Assembly: GCA_007695295.1 (NCBI GenBank)
Contig: REEB01000153.1
Location: forward strand, 1-37,228
Origin: Puniceicoccaceae bacterium
GTDB taxonomy: Bacteria > Verrucomicrobiota > Verrucomicrobiia > Opitutales > Opitutaceae
Reading direction: 5' to 3'
DNA: 37,228 bases
Positions 1 to 7,864 of this stretch are shown piece by piece. The notes under the pieces are model-generated. The model was not told where the DNA came from. It saw only the letters and a program-made list of their open reading frames with translations, and ran no database searches. Each line of letters starts with the position of its first letter. Position 1 is the first letter of the stretch. The position numbers and the translations under genes are program-made.

Positions 1-309
1 GAGGGGTGCCAGCAGACGTCTCCGCCCCGAGAACGCGGAATTACCCACAACTCATTATTCCTTACTCATCACCCCTTGGTCCGATTCGCTGGCGCGCCCC
101 GCCTGCCCCGCGACCACAGAATCGGCACTGCGTGCCTCGGAACAGCGTTGGTCCGGTTCGCTGGCGCGCCCGGTCTTGTCGGCACTGCGTGCCTCGGAAC
201 AGCGTTGGTCCGGTTCGCTTCGCGCCCGGCCTGCCCCGCGTCCGCGGAGCCACTCATCACCCGCCACCCCTTACTCACCTGCCCCGCGACCGCGGGGTCA
301 CCCGCCACC
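1..309. other. Non-coding repeat-rich stretch downstream of the mannanase gene
   Basis: No convincing gene is seen here; short open frames on both strands look like by-products of the high GC content. The stretch is a mosaic of degenerate repeats. TTGGTCCGATTCGCTGGCG at 76-94 recurs with one substitution from 148. GCCTGCCCCGCG occurs at 101-112 and 229-240, with a close copy at 278-288. ACTCATCACCC-like words occur near 63-75 and 252-262. A hairpin (CCCCGC 282-287, loop GACC, GCGGGG 292-297) lies 13 bases past the mannanase stop codon and could help end its transcript, but no T tract follows it on that strand. Confidence 0.6.
122..219. repeat. 41-bp direct repeat, two copies with 57-bp period
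   Basis: The 41 bases at 122-162 are repeated exactly at 179-219 (both begin TCGGCACTGC and end TCCGGTTCGCT). The similarity continues imperfectly into CGCGCCCGG after each copy. A third, partial copy with one substitution lies at 76-99. The unit does not code for anything recognisable. Confidence 0.8.
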
Positions 310-2016
310 CTACTCCCCCTCCACTTCCCGCCCGCGGTGCTCAGTGAGCCGGAACAGCCGCACCGGGTCGGGCGAGGGCGGCACCACTTCGAGCTCGGCC
401 AGGTTTTCCACCTGCCGCGGCCAGTAGAGTTTGACCGCCTCCCCGTTCCCGGCCGGGAAGGTGAGCTTTTGCCATGACTTGCCGTCCACCGACACCTCCA
501 GCTCGTAGGCGAAGGGCGGGGTGAGCCGGTAGTCGAAGACCGCCCGGCCTTCCACCACCCGCACGTTCCGCAGCGAGGGTGTGCGATGGCGCCAGTCCGC
601 CAGTTCATCCGCGGTCAGCACATCCGGATCATCATACACCGAGCGGACAAAGTCCGGGTCCTGGCCGCGGGTGAACTCCCCACTCCAGGGGCAGAACCAC
701 GACCACCAGGTGCCGAAGGTCCGCACCAGATCCGGCACGGGCAACGTCCCCGTCTCCGCCAGCGCGACCAGCTTGCGCCCTCCGAAAAGGGTCATCATCT
801 CGTCCCACTGCGAACTCATGCTCGAGCCGTGCTCGGTGTAGATGTCCACCCCCACGATGTCCACGTAGTCGTCGCCCGGATACCAGTCGGCATGACCGAT
901 TTCGTGGGTGTAGACCCAGATGAGGTGGTTGAGATCGTGGTGGTGGGTGTAGCGGTCGAACATCAGCCGCCAGAGCTCGATGAAGGCGTCCTTGCCCGCC
1001 GCCCCCCACCAGAACCAGGCCCCGGCGGCCTCATGCAGCGGCCGCCAGAGCACGGGGATGCCGGCGTCCCGGAACTTCTTCAGCTCCTCCGCGATCGCAT
1101 CCATGTCCCGCAGCAGCAATTGGTAATGCTCGCCCTCCGGATCGGCCAGGGCCTCCGCGAGATCGAAGGTGGTCGCCATGGTGTAGAAGCCCCGCCACCA
1201 GATCTGCTGCGGGGTCGGCGGATCCGGGTAGTAGAGACCGGCGGGCGCGTTCCAATGCCACATCAGGGTCACGATGCCGCCGTGCTCGCGTTCCCATGCG
1301 ATCCAGTTCTCGGAGTTCTCCAGTCCGCCCTCCGGATTCGTGCCCCGCTCCACCCGCGAGGGCGAGTAGTCCATGAAATCAAACGCCCCCAATGCCGGCA
1401 TCTTCCCGGTGACTTCATAAATCCACTGCACGTCCCGCAGGCTCTGCTGCCCGGCAAGCATTTTGCGCCCGAAAAGATCCACCAGGTAGGCCTGCAGGTT
1501 GCGCGCGGCCTCCGAAGCCCGCGGATTCACCAGCTCCCGGGGCGGCTCCGGCGGCAGCTCCGCCACCCGCGGCCGCAAGCGCAGAAAGTCGATCCAATAC
1601 CAGCCCCACTCGGCTCCGATCTCGATCGTGTTGGTCCCTTCGGTCAGCAGCAGCGTCCCGGCCGGATGCACCGCCCAGGCCCCGCCGGTGTCGGGAAACA
1701 TGCCGTGGTTGGCCGCCCCGTTGTGCCAGAGGCCGTAGCCCTTCGGGCCGCTCGGGGTCGCAAAGCCGAGCTCCACTTCATAAAGGCCCGCGGCCGCTTC
1801 GAAGGTCCAGACCGCAGCATTGGCCCGGCTGTTGGTGAACCCGGTCAGGTAGCCGCTCCCTTGGTAGCCGCCGGGCGAGGTCGCGAGTGCGACCGAGCCG
1901 GTGCGGTGGGCGTCCTCCGCGTTCAAGAGCAGTTCGCCGTCCGCCCGCAGGGCGGCGGCGTGGCTGAGACCGGCGGCCAAAGCCAGACGGAGGAAACAGG
2001 AAAAATAAAGGGGCAT
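310..2016 (-). CDS. Secreted GH26 endo-beta-1,4-mannanase with N-terminal carbohydrate-binding module
   Basis: A predicted exported glycoside hydrolase of family 26, acting by a retaining mechanism on beta-1,4-mannan or a related glycan outside the cytoplasm. A signal peptide covers about residues 1-22. A beta-sandwich resembling CBM35-type modules spans about 28-147 and ends in a WGWYWIDFLRL strand. The GH26 TIM barrel spans about 165-470. The acid/base is E329 in WRPLHEA, followed by the aromatic AWFWWG stretch, and the nucleophile is E421 in ALAETGT; both fit GH26. A tail of about 95 residues looks beta-rich. The 568-residue length fits a two-domain GH26 protein. The ATG at 2016 is followed at once by the signal peptide; no Shine-Dalgarno sequence is visible. 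It stands alone, with no same-strand partner. The family is clear; the exact substrate is inferred. Confidence 0.93.
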   Translation of the reverse strand: MPLYFSCFLRLALAAGLSHAAALRADGELLLNAEDAHRTGSVALATSPGGYQGSGYLTGFTNSRANAAVWTFEAAAGLYEVELGFATPSGPKGYGLWHNGAANHGMFPDTGGAWAVHPAGTLLLTEGTNTIEIGAEWGWYWIDFLRLRPRVAELPPEPPRELVNPRASEAARNLQAYLVDLFGRKMLAGQQSLRDVQWIYEVTGKMPALGAFDFMDYSPSRVERGTNPEGGLENSENWIAWEREHGGIVTLMWHWNAPAGLYYPDPPTPQQIWWRGFYTMATTFDLAEALADPEGEHYQLLLRDMDAIAEELKKFRDAGIPVLWRPLHEAAGAWFWWGAAGKDAFIELWRLMFDRYTHHHDLNHLIWVYTHEIGHADWYPGDDYVDIVGVDIYTEHGSSMSSQWDEMMTLFGGRKLVALAETGTLPVPDLVRTFGTWWSWFCPWSGEFTRGQDPDFVRSVYDDPDVLTADELADWRHRTPSLRNVRVVEGRAVFDYRLTPPFAYELEVSVDGKSWQKLTFPAGNGEAVKLYWPRQVENLAELEVVPPSPDPVRLFRLTEHRGREVEGE

Positions 2017-2128
2017 GGGGCGGGAAGGACCGTGGTCAACCCTACCCCGGATTCGCTCCAGCCCAACCCAAAATCCGGTTTACCTGAAAAACCCCCGGCT
2101 CACTCCCATTGGCGCTACCTTGTTTCGG

Positions 2129-2149
2129 CCTCCGGGCTTGCCCCGGTGG
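2129..2149 (+). repeat. REP-like hairpin A (loop CTTGC)
   Basis: An imperfect palindrome: CC-T-CCGGG, loop CTTGC, CCCGG-T-GG, with one T-T mismatch in the stem. It is the outer element of a pair upstream of the transposase gene at 2243, and lies 44 bases before hairpin B. Confidence 0.55.
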
Positions 2150-2193
2150 TTGGTATCATTGCTTCCAGATTGCGTATTCCCAAAAGCATCCCA

Positions 2194-2215
2194 CCACCTG
2201 GACTTGCTCCAGTGG
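2194..2215 (+). repeat. REP-like hairpin B (loop CTTGC)
   Basis: The stem is CCAC-c-TGGA / TCCAGTGG with one bulged C and the same CTTGC loop as hairpin A, although the stem bases differ. It ends 27 bases before the transposase start codon. Conserved loop with changing stem suggests related structural elements and not a random GC palindrome. Confidence 0.55.
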
Positions 2216-2242
2216 GAAATTGATTGAATCCTGCCAGCCGAG

Positions 2243-3067
2243 ATGAGTTCACCTGCTCCCATTTACACTTTCAAAAATTGCAGGTTTGCCTGCCCACTTT
2301 CGTGGAGCTTATCCCTGTTCTGGAGGCACCCGGCGAACAGCACTGCATGGATAGCTCCTCTGACTTCAATGCTTGAGCCCGACGGAATTCGCCTTATCAA
2401 TCACCGATTTTGTCATCCGAACACCAGCCAGTTTTTTATCAATGCCAACCCGGATGTTTCAGCGTGTCTCATTGTGCAACGTGTCAAAGGCCGTCTGCAG
2501 TATTTGATCCGCTCGCATCACCCCAAAGCCTTTCAACGGAATTTCGCGATCCGCAGTGTCGGACGAGTGCGTCGAGATGTTGTACAACACTATGTGGCCT
2601 CTCAACTCGGACATCATCCGATGGCAGATCAGCGCGTTCAGAAACGCTTTGAAAATTATCAGATCGCCGACCCGACGGTTGATCTATCTGAAAAGCGCAT
2701 GACTTCGCATGGCATTTATTGGCATGTGCTTCATGTCGTCTTGGTTCATCAGGATCGCTGGCGGGAGATTCGTGATGAAAAGCAGCGGAAAGCTGTCGAA
2801 ATGATCCGCAAGGTCTGCAAATCCAAGGGCTATTTACTAGGTGAGGCTGGAATATTGCCAGATCACGTCCATCTGTTGATGGGCTGCGGTTTCGATGATT
2901 CTCCCGCGGATGTCGCCCTCTGCTTTCTCAATAACCTTGCTTACGCGCAGGGGATGAGTCCGGTCTATCAATTCGGTGCCTACGTGGGAACCTTGGGTGA
3001 ATATGACTTCGGGGCTCTTCGTCATCAATCCCTGCCCCATCCCGGCAAGCGGGATGGGGGCACTTAG
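2243..3067 (+). CDS. REP-associated tyrosine transposase (IS200/Y1-like, HUH)
   Basis: A 274-residue protein of the Y1/HUH single-strand transposase superfamily, of the longer type found as single genes in Verrucomicrobia and Planctomycetes. The HUH motif is H208-V-H210 in PDHVHLLMGC. Candidate catalytic tyrosines lie downstream: Y234 in NLAYAQGM, then Y247 and Y254 in GAYVGTLGEYD. The N-terminal half (CPLSWSLSLFWR, FQRNFAIRSVGR, HHPMAD) matches what I recall of this subfamily, so the ATG at 2243 gives a full-length protein. Many codons end in A or T, unlike the GC-rich neighbours, which points to transfer. The last ten or so codons and the TAG stop overlap hairpin C. Paired hairpins on both sides suggest it nicks or moves REP-like DNA. 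Both IS200-type transposase and domesticated RAYT remain possible. Confidence 0.85.
   Translation: MSSPAPIYTFKNCRFACPLSWSLSLFWRHPANSTAWIAPLTSMLEPDGIRLINHRFCHPNTSQFFINANPDVSACLIVQRVKGRLQYLIRSHHPKAFQRNFAIRSVGRVRRDVVQHYVASQLGHHPMADQRVQKRFENYQIADPTVDLSEKRMTSHGIYWHVLHVVLVHQDRWREIRDEKQRKAVEMIRKVCKSKGYLLGEAGILPDHVHLLMGCGFDDSPADVALCFLNNLAYAQGMSPVYQFGAYVGTLGEYDFGALRHQSLPHPGKRDGGT
3035..3059 (-). repeat. REP-like hairpin C (inverted orientation, loop CTTGC on the minus strand)
   Basis: A perfect 10-bp stem: CCCCATCCCG 3035-3044, loop GCAAG, CGGGATGGGG 3050-3059. Read on the minus strand the loop is CTTGC, the same as in hairpins A and B, so this copy is in opposite orientation. It overlaps the last codons of the transposase gene and could also act as a transcript-end structure, although no T run follows. 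Confidence 0.6.
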
Positions 3068-3101
3068 TTGGAGGACTTCGTTCTGATTAGCAAGTTTCTC
3101 T

Positions 3102-3123
3102 CCACCGGGACGAGCCCGGGTGG
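3102..3123 (+). repeat. REP-like hairpin D (loop CGAGC)
   Basis: The stem is CCACC-GGG / CCC-g-GGTGG with one bulged G. When aligned with A and B the loop region reads CGAGC in place of CTTGC. It lies 42 bases after hairpin C, mirroring the 44-base spacing of A and B on the other side of the gene. Confidence 0.5.
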
Positions 3124-3152
3124 AATCTCTATCAAGTTAGCGCTTGTGCGGC

Positions 3153-3701
3153 TCACTCCTCGGTCCGCACCAGGCCGTAAACCACGATGCTTCGATACCG
3201 GCCGTCCTTGCGGACATGGTCCCGCAGCACGCCCTCCTTCACCATTCCGGCTTTTTCCATCACCCGGCCGGAGGCGGGGTTTTCCTCCAGGTGGTGGGCG
3301 AGGATGCGGTGGCAGCCCAGGGTTTCGAAGCCGCAGGCGAGGACCGCCCGGGCCGCTTCCGTGCAGTAACCACGATTCCAATACGGGACGCCAATCCAGT
3401 AGCCCAGTTCGGCCCGCCCGTGGCGCGGCTCCGCGGCCAAGCCGATCGCGCCAACCAGCTCGCCGTCTTTCTGGGTCACGGCCCAAGTCATGCCCCGGCC
3501 CTGGAAAAACTCGTGGGCATGCGAGGCGATCCACCGCTCCGCCATGCCCTCCTCGTAGGGATGCGGCACGTTCAGCGTGGTTTCGTAGATCGCCCGATCT
3601 CCCGCCAGTTCCCGCACCCGCCCGGCATCCGCCAGGCGAAAGGGCCGCAGGACGAGGCGTTCGGTCTCCAAGGTGGGGGGATGGCGAATCATCCGCGGCA
3701 T
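3153..3701 (-). CDS. GNAT-family N-acetyltransferase, RimJ/RimL type
   Basis: A cytoplasmic acetyl-CoA-dependent N-acetyltransferase of the GNAT fold, closest in layout to enzymes that acetylate ribosomal-protein N termini or small amines. It opens with the typical TLETERLVLRPF strand. GAIGLA and AELGYWI form the central strands. The NRGYCTEAARAVL segment is the pyrophosphate-binding loop and helix, and the GCHRILAHHLEENPAS stretch is the usual strand and helix near the end. The ATG at 3701 gives 182 residues; a TTG further upstream would add 13 residues that do not look like the family, and an ATG at 3692 is also possible. It is convergent with the transposase and has no operon partner. The substrate cannot be told from sequence. 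Confidence 0.88.
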   Translation of the reverse strand: MPRMIRHPPTLETERLVLRPFRLADAGRVRELAGDRAIYETTLNVPHPYEEGMAERWIASHAHEFFQGRGMTWAVTQKDGELVGAIGLAAEPRHGRAELGYWIGVPYWNRGYCTEAARAVLACGFETLGCHRILAHHLEENPASGRVMEKAGMVKEGVLRDHVRKDGRYRSIVVYGLVRTEE

Positions 3702-3806
3702 CGTGCCCCATCGACAGCGCCCGGCAATCCCCTTCTCCAACCGCGCCCTCCGCGGGAGGGAATTGCCGTTGACCCGCCGCGCATTTCACGGCTCATCAAT
3801 CCCCCC

Positions 3807-4694
3807 ATGCCACGGCGCAAACGCAAGCCTCGCCCACGGCCCGGCCGCCCACGGTCCGGTCGACGCTGGTTGCGCTGGGGCGCCGCGGGAGCGGCCGGAG
3901 TTCTCCTGCTCTTCACCGCCCTCGTCCTGCTGCGGCAGCCTTCCCTCGACCGCGACTGGCGCCCCGAGCAGGCGGTCCTCGCCGAGATCGATTTCGACCA
4001 CCACCAGGTCACCATCCGCAATATCCGCGACTACCGCCACCCGCCGGCGGCCGAAACCGAACCCGGCTACTACGACGCCACCTTCGACCTCCACGAGCTC
4101 GAGTCGGCCTGGCTGGTCCTCTCCCCCTTTGCCGAACGCTGGCGCGGCCCGGCCCACAGCTTTCTCAGCTTCGGCTTTGCCGACGGACGGTTCCTCTCCA
4201 TTTCCGTGGAAGCCCGGCGCGAGCGCGGGGTGGACTACTCGGCCTTCCGCGGGCTTTTCAACCGCTACGAGCTCTTCTACGTCGTCGGCGACGAGCGCGA
4301 CTTGGTCGCCCTGCGGGCCGCCACTTGGGAGGACCCGGTCCACCTCTACCCGGTCCGCGCCACTCCGCGGCAGATCCGCGAGGTCCTCGTCACCATGCTC
4401 CGGCGGGCCGAACGTCTCCGCCACGAGCCGGAGTTTTATCACACCTTCTTCAACAACTGCACCACCAACATCATCGCAGCCGTCAACGAGGTTTCCCCGC
4501 GGCGCATCCCCCGCACCATCGCAGCCGTCCTGCCCGGTTATGCGGACTCCGCCGCCCAACGCCTCGGCCTCATCCCCGACGAGGTCGACTTGGCGACGCT
4601 CCGCGCCGAGTCACTCGTCGATCCGGCCGTCGCCGCCCGCACCGACGATCCCCACTACTCCTTGCGCATCCGCGGGCTCAACCCCCCGGAGTAG
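3807..4694 (+). CDS. DUF4105-type membrane-anchored periplasmic protein
   Basis: A 295-residue protein with a very basic N terminus (Arg/Lys/Pro-rich, residues 1-24), one transmembrane helix at about 25-43 and a periplasmic domain after it. The domain carries the hallmark FYHTFFNNCTTNII segment (NNCTT 216-220) of DUF4105 (Lnb N-terminal periplasmic) proteins, with HSFLSFGF near 118-125. The Asn-Cys pair and conserved histidines have suggested a papain-like fold for this family, but the function here is unknown. The ATG at 3807 is chosen because it starts the basic stretch and membrane helix; the frame is open further upstream but opposes the GNAT gene. Its stop lies inside the 3' end of the convergent GHL10 gene, with 17 bp of overlap. 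Confidence 0.85.
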   Translation: MPRRKRKPRPRPGRPRSGRRWLRWGAAGAAGVLLLFTALVLLRQPSLDRDWRPEQAVLAEIDFDHHQVTIRNIRDYRHPPAAETEPGYYDATFDLHELESAWLVLSPFAERWRGPAHSFLSFGFADGRFLSISVEARRERGVDYSAFRGLFNRYELFYVVGDERDLVALRAATWEDPVHLYPVRATPRQIREVLVTMLRRAERLRHEPEFYHTFFNNCTTNIIAAVNEVSPRRIPRTIAAVLPGYADSAAQRLGLIPDEVDLATLRAESLVDPAVAARTDDPHYSLRIRGLNPPE

Positions 4695-6057
4695 GCCGCC
4701 GGTCCACCAGCAGCTCCACCTTGCGGACTCCCGCCACTTCGAGCCGGTGCCGGCCCGGATCCAGCCGCACGCGCTCGACTTCGCGCCAGCCGCCGTTGGC
4801 CCGGGCAACCACACGGTAGGTGCCGCTGCTTTCAACGTCGACTTCCCAGAGGCCGTTCCGACCGTTCACCGCCCGCGCCACCAAGGGCGCCGGCCGCCAG
4901 TCCGCCGGCCGCTTCGGATGCGGTACAAAGCCGCCCCCGGGTCCGGCATACCAGGCCTTCAGCTCTTCCGGATAAACATCCAGAACCCCGCGACTGAACC
5001 AGTGCACATGCCCCCCGCCCCGCGCCGCCGCGGTCATTTTTTTCTCCATGTCCGGCCAAGTCGTGTCCGGTCCATCCCCGACCAGGCGGATGCCGGCGAT
5101 CAGATCGCGCTCCCGGCCGGGCATGTGCGCGAGCTGGCGGTCCCAGTCGCGCGCATAGGCCTCGTAGTTGAAGCGGTAAACCTGCGGAATGTATTCGTCG
5201 AACCACCCCGCCGCCGCCCAGGCCGGCCAGTCGCAGGCGTAGTTGGCATAACTCCATGGATACACCGCGGGGCTGACAGAGAGAAGGATGTCCGGCCGCT
5301 CGGCGCGCAGTTCGCGCTCAAGCTGCTCCGCGAATTCCGTGACCTTGTCGGCCCGCCAGCGCGTCCACTCCGCGTCGCGCGGGTCCTCCGGCGGCTGGCG
5401 ACCGTCGTGCTCGCGCGCGAAGGCCTCGCGGGTGTAGGCGTCGTAGCCCATGGTGTAGTGCGGCCAGGCGAGGCGGTCGTCGAGCTGGATGCCGTCGAGG
5501 TCGTAGGCGCGCACGGCATCGAGGATGAGATCGAGCAGGAAACGCCGCACTTCCGGCCGGAGGGGATTCATCCAGATGAAGCCGTTGGGCGCGGTCAGGT
5601 TGCCGTCCGGCCCTTCGCTGAGCCACTCGCGCTTCTCCCGCAGAAGGGCGTTGTCGCTGCCGGAGAGCGCGGCCATGAAACCGTACTCGAACCAGGCGAG
5701 GTAGAGCAGGCCGTTGCGGTGGGCTTCGATCAGGCTCTCTTCGAGCAGGTCGCGGCTGCGCCCGTCGCGCCGGAGATCCGGGTGGCGGTCCACCCCGACG
5801 GTCCGCTCGAGGGCCGCGGAAGGAAACTGGGTGTATCCATTTTTCCACGTCTCCACGTAGACGGTGTTGAGGCCGATCTCGCGGAGCCGGCGCATCGAGG
5901 CTTCGATGTTGGCCGGATCGGCGAGGGCCTGGTTGGCGGTGGTCGTCATCCAGGTGCCGCGCACTTCGGGTGCGGCGGACGGAGCGGGAGAAGTGTCGGC
6001 GCAGGCGGTCATGGGCAGGACAAGAAGCGGGACGGAAAGGTGAAGCAGGCGTTTCAT
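4678..6057 (-). CDS. GHL10 (DUF187) glycoside hydrolase-like protein, short paralogue, probable lipoprotein
   Basis: A 459-residue exported TIM-barrel protein of the GHL10 family (DUF187), whose members are thought to act on peptidoglycan-derived or other glycans. The N terminus has a hydrophobic signal and a possible lipobox, PMTAC with C19, which departs from consensus at -3. The barrel runs from EVRGTWMTT (about 31) to about 370. Candidate active-site acids lie in YDLDGIQLDDR, 185-195; other conserved blocks are WFEYGFMA, VSPAVYPWSY and HVHWFSRGV. The last 75 residues form a small beta domain ending in ELLVDRRP. It follows the larger paralogue by 16 bases and ends exactly where that protein's extra C-terminal domain would begin. 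The ATG at 6057 is preferred over a start 12 codons upstream because it begins the signal sequence. Substrate unknown. Confidence 0.88.
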   Translation of the reverse strand: MKRLLHLSVPLLVLPMTACADTSPAPSAAPEVRGTWMTTTANQALADPANIEASMRRLREIGLNTVYVETWKNGYTQFPSAALERTVGVDRHPDLRRDGRSRDLLEESLIEAHRNGLLYLAWFEYGFMAALSGSDNALLREKREWLSEGPDGNLTAPNGFIWMNPLRPEVRRFLLDLILDAVRAYDLDGIQLDDRLAWPHYTMGYDAYTREAFAREHDGRQPPEDPRDAEWTRWRADKVTEFAEQLERELRAERPDILLSVSPAVYPWSYANYACDWPAWAAAGWFDEYIPQVYRFNYEAYARDWDRQLAHMPGRERDLIAGIRLVGDGPDTTWPDMEKKMTAAARGGGHVHWFSRGVLDVYPEELKAWYAGPGGGFVPHPKRPADWRPAPLVARAVNGRNGLWEVDVESSGTYRVVARANGGWREVERVRLDPGRHRLEVAGVRKVELLVDRRPTPGG

Positions 6058-6073
6058 GGGGAGGCGGGGTCGG

Positions 6074-7855
6074 TCAGGGCGGGGGTTCGGCATCGGGTGT
6101 CCAGTCCACCCGGAGGCGGTAGTAAGCGGCCGGCGGTCCTTGCTCGGGCACGGTCAGCACGACCGTTTCCCAGCCGGGCTCGGGCCCCGGGCCGACGGTG
6201 AGGTCTTCACCCGCCACCGGCACCCACTCCACCAAGTCGGTGGAGCATTCGAGCCGGTAGGCCAGGTCAAAGGTCTGGGCCCGGCGCACAAAGCGCAACG
6301 TGCCCGGCGAGGTGCTCTCCCAAGCCGGGCCGGGAAATCCCGCCGGGGGCGCTTCCCGCGGACCAAGGCCGAAAGCGTAGCGCCAGACGTTGGGCACACC
6401 GTGGCCTTTCGGGTCGGCCCAGGGACCGGAGACGGCGGGGTCGGCGCGCTCCGCCGGCGTAAAGACTTCCTCCTGCCAGCGGGCAAAACGCAGCGCCGGC
6501 GGCCGGCGGTCCACCAACAGCTCCACCTCGGCCGCGCCCGGGACTTCGATGGAGTGAAGGCCGGCGGGGAAAAACCGGCTTTTCACTTCCCGCCAAGGAC
6601 CGCCGGAGCGCGCGATCACCCGGTAGCGGTTGGCTTCCCCGACCTGCACCACCCAGCTCGACGGACCGTCCGGGCTCGCGTGAGCCCGCAGCGGGGCCGG
6701 GCGCCAGTCGGCCGGCCGCCGCGGGTGGCGGGCCTGCCCGCGGTCCCGGTAAAACGCCCGCAACTCCCCCGGGTACAACTCCAGCACGCCCCGGCTGAAC
6801 CAGTGGGCGTGGCCGCCGCCGTGCACGGAGGCGAGCATCTTCTGGCGGAGGTGGTTCCAGCTCGTGTCCGGCCCGCTGCCGACGATCCGGATGCCCGCCA
6901 CCAAGTCGGAAGCGCGCCCGCCCGCATGCCCGAGCTGGGCCGCCCACTCCGAGGCAAAGGCGCCAAAGGTGGTCCGGTAAACCTGGGGCACGAACTCATC
7001 GAACCAGCCCGCCTCCATCCAAGCCGGCCAGTCGCAGGCGTAATTGTGATAACTCCATGGATACACCGCGGGGCTGATCGAGATGAGCAGATCGGGGCGC
7101 TCGGTCCGCAACTCCGCATGGAGCTGCTCGGCGAATTCCGTCACTTTGTCCGCCCGCCAGCGCAGCCACTGCGGATTGGAGGGATTGGCCGGAGGTTGCT
7201 GCCCGCCGTGTTCCGCTGCATAGACCGCGCGGGTGTAGGCGTCGTAGCCCATGGTGTAGTACGGCCAGGCCAGCCGGTCGTCGAGCTGGATGCCGTCGAG
7301 GTCGTAGGCGCGCACGGCATCGATAATGAGGTCGATGAGAAACCGCCGCACCTCCGGCCGGAGCGGATTCATCCAGACAAAGCCGTTCGGAGCGATGATG
7401 TTGCCGTTGATGTCCTCGCTCATCCACTCGCGCTTCTGCTGGACGAGAGCGTTCTGGGTCGTGCCGAAGGCGGCCATGAAGCCGTACTCGAACCAGCCGA
7501 AATAAAGCAGGCCGTTGCGGTGCGCCTCGATCAGGGTTTCCTCAAGCAAATCGCGGGCGGGCGCATTCCAAGGCCGGAGGGCGGGGCTGCGGTCCACCCC
7601 CACGGTGGCTTCCAGAGTCGGCGAGGGGAACTGGGTGTATCCGTTTTTCCATGTCTCGACATAGACGGTGTTGAGCCCAATCCGGCGAAGCTGGCGCATG
7701 CTGTCATCGATCGTCGCGGGCGTGGAGAGGGCGGTGTTGGCCGTCGTGGTCAGCCAGGTGCCGCGGACTTCGGCGAGCGGCTCCGCCGCCAGGGGAGGGC
7801 CGGACGCGAGCAGGGCGGCCGCGCAGAGCAGAAGGATGGGTCGTCGAATCGGCAT
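6074..7855 (-). CDS. GHL10 (DUF187) glycoside hydrolase-like protein, long paralogue with C-terminal domain
   Basis: A 593-residue secreted protein, with a signal peptide at 1-24 cleaved near LAAEP. The GHL10 barrel at about 28-370 carries the same blocks as its neighbour (RGTWLTT, WFEYGFMA, YDLDGIQLDDR 184-194, SPAVYPWSY, HAHWFSRGV); long stretches are identical, so the pair is a tandem duplication. After the small beta domain (to about 450) comes an extra region, about 457-593, beginning with a W-x-EEVFTPAERADPAVSGP block followed by PNVWRYAFGLG and a beta-sandwich. The same region ends the amidase encoded just upstream. It starts 9 bases after the amidase stop and is followed 16 bases later by the short paralogue, so the three genes are almost surely co-transcribed. 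It probably acts outside the cytoplasmic membrane on the same polymer as the amidase. Confidence 0.9.
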   Translation of the reverse strand: MPIRRPILLLCAAALLASGPPLAAEPLAEVRGTWLTTTANTALSTPATIDDSMRQLRRIGLNTVYVETWKNGYTQFPSPTLEATVGVDRSPALRPWNAPARDLLEETLIEAHRNGLLYFGWFEYGFMAAFGTTQNALVQQKREWMSEDINGNIIAPNGFVWMNPLRPEVRRFLIDLIIDAVRAYDLDGIQLDDRLAWPYYTMGYDAYTRAVYAAEHGGQQPPANPSNPQWLRWRADKVTEFAEQLHAELRTERPDLLISISPAVYPWSYHNYACDWPAWMEAGWFDEFVPQVYRTTFGAFASEWAAQLGHAGGRASDLVAGIRIVGSGPDTSWNHLRQKMLASVHGGGHAHWFSRGVLELYPGELRAFYRDRGQARHPRRPADWRPAPLRAHASPDGPSSWVVQVGEANRYRVIARSGGPWREVKSRFFPAGLHSIEVPGAAEVELLVDRRPPALRFARWQEEVFTPAERADPAVSGPWADPKGHGVPNVWRYAFGLGPREAPPAGFPGPAWESTSPGTLRFVRRAQTFDLAYRLECSTDLVEWVPVAGEDLTVGPGPEPGWETVVLTVPEQGPPAAYYRLRVDWTPDAEPPP

Positions 7856-7864
7856 GATGGAGGA

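Noticed and set aside
122-219. A CRISPR array
   Set aside because: There are only two full repeats, the unit is 41 bases with a 16-base gap, and no cas genes are present.
3673-6201. An 842-codon plus-strand frame across the DUF4105 and short GHL10 genes
   Set aside because: The first part is out of frame with the DUF4105 protein and Ser/Pro/Arg-rich; the rest is antisense to GHL10.
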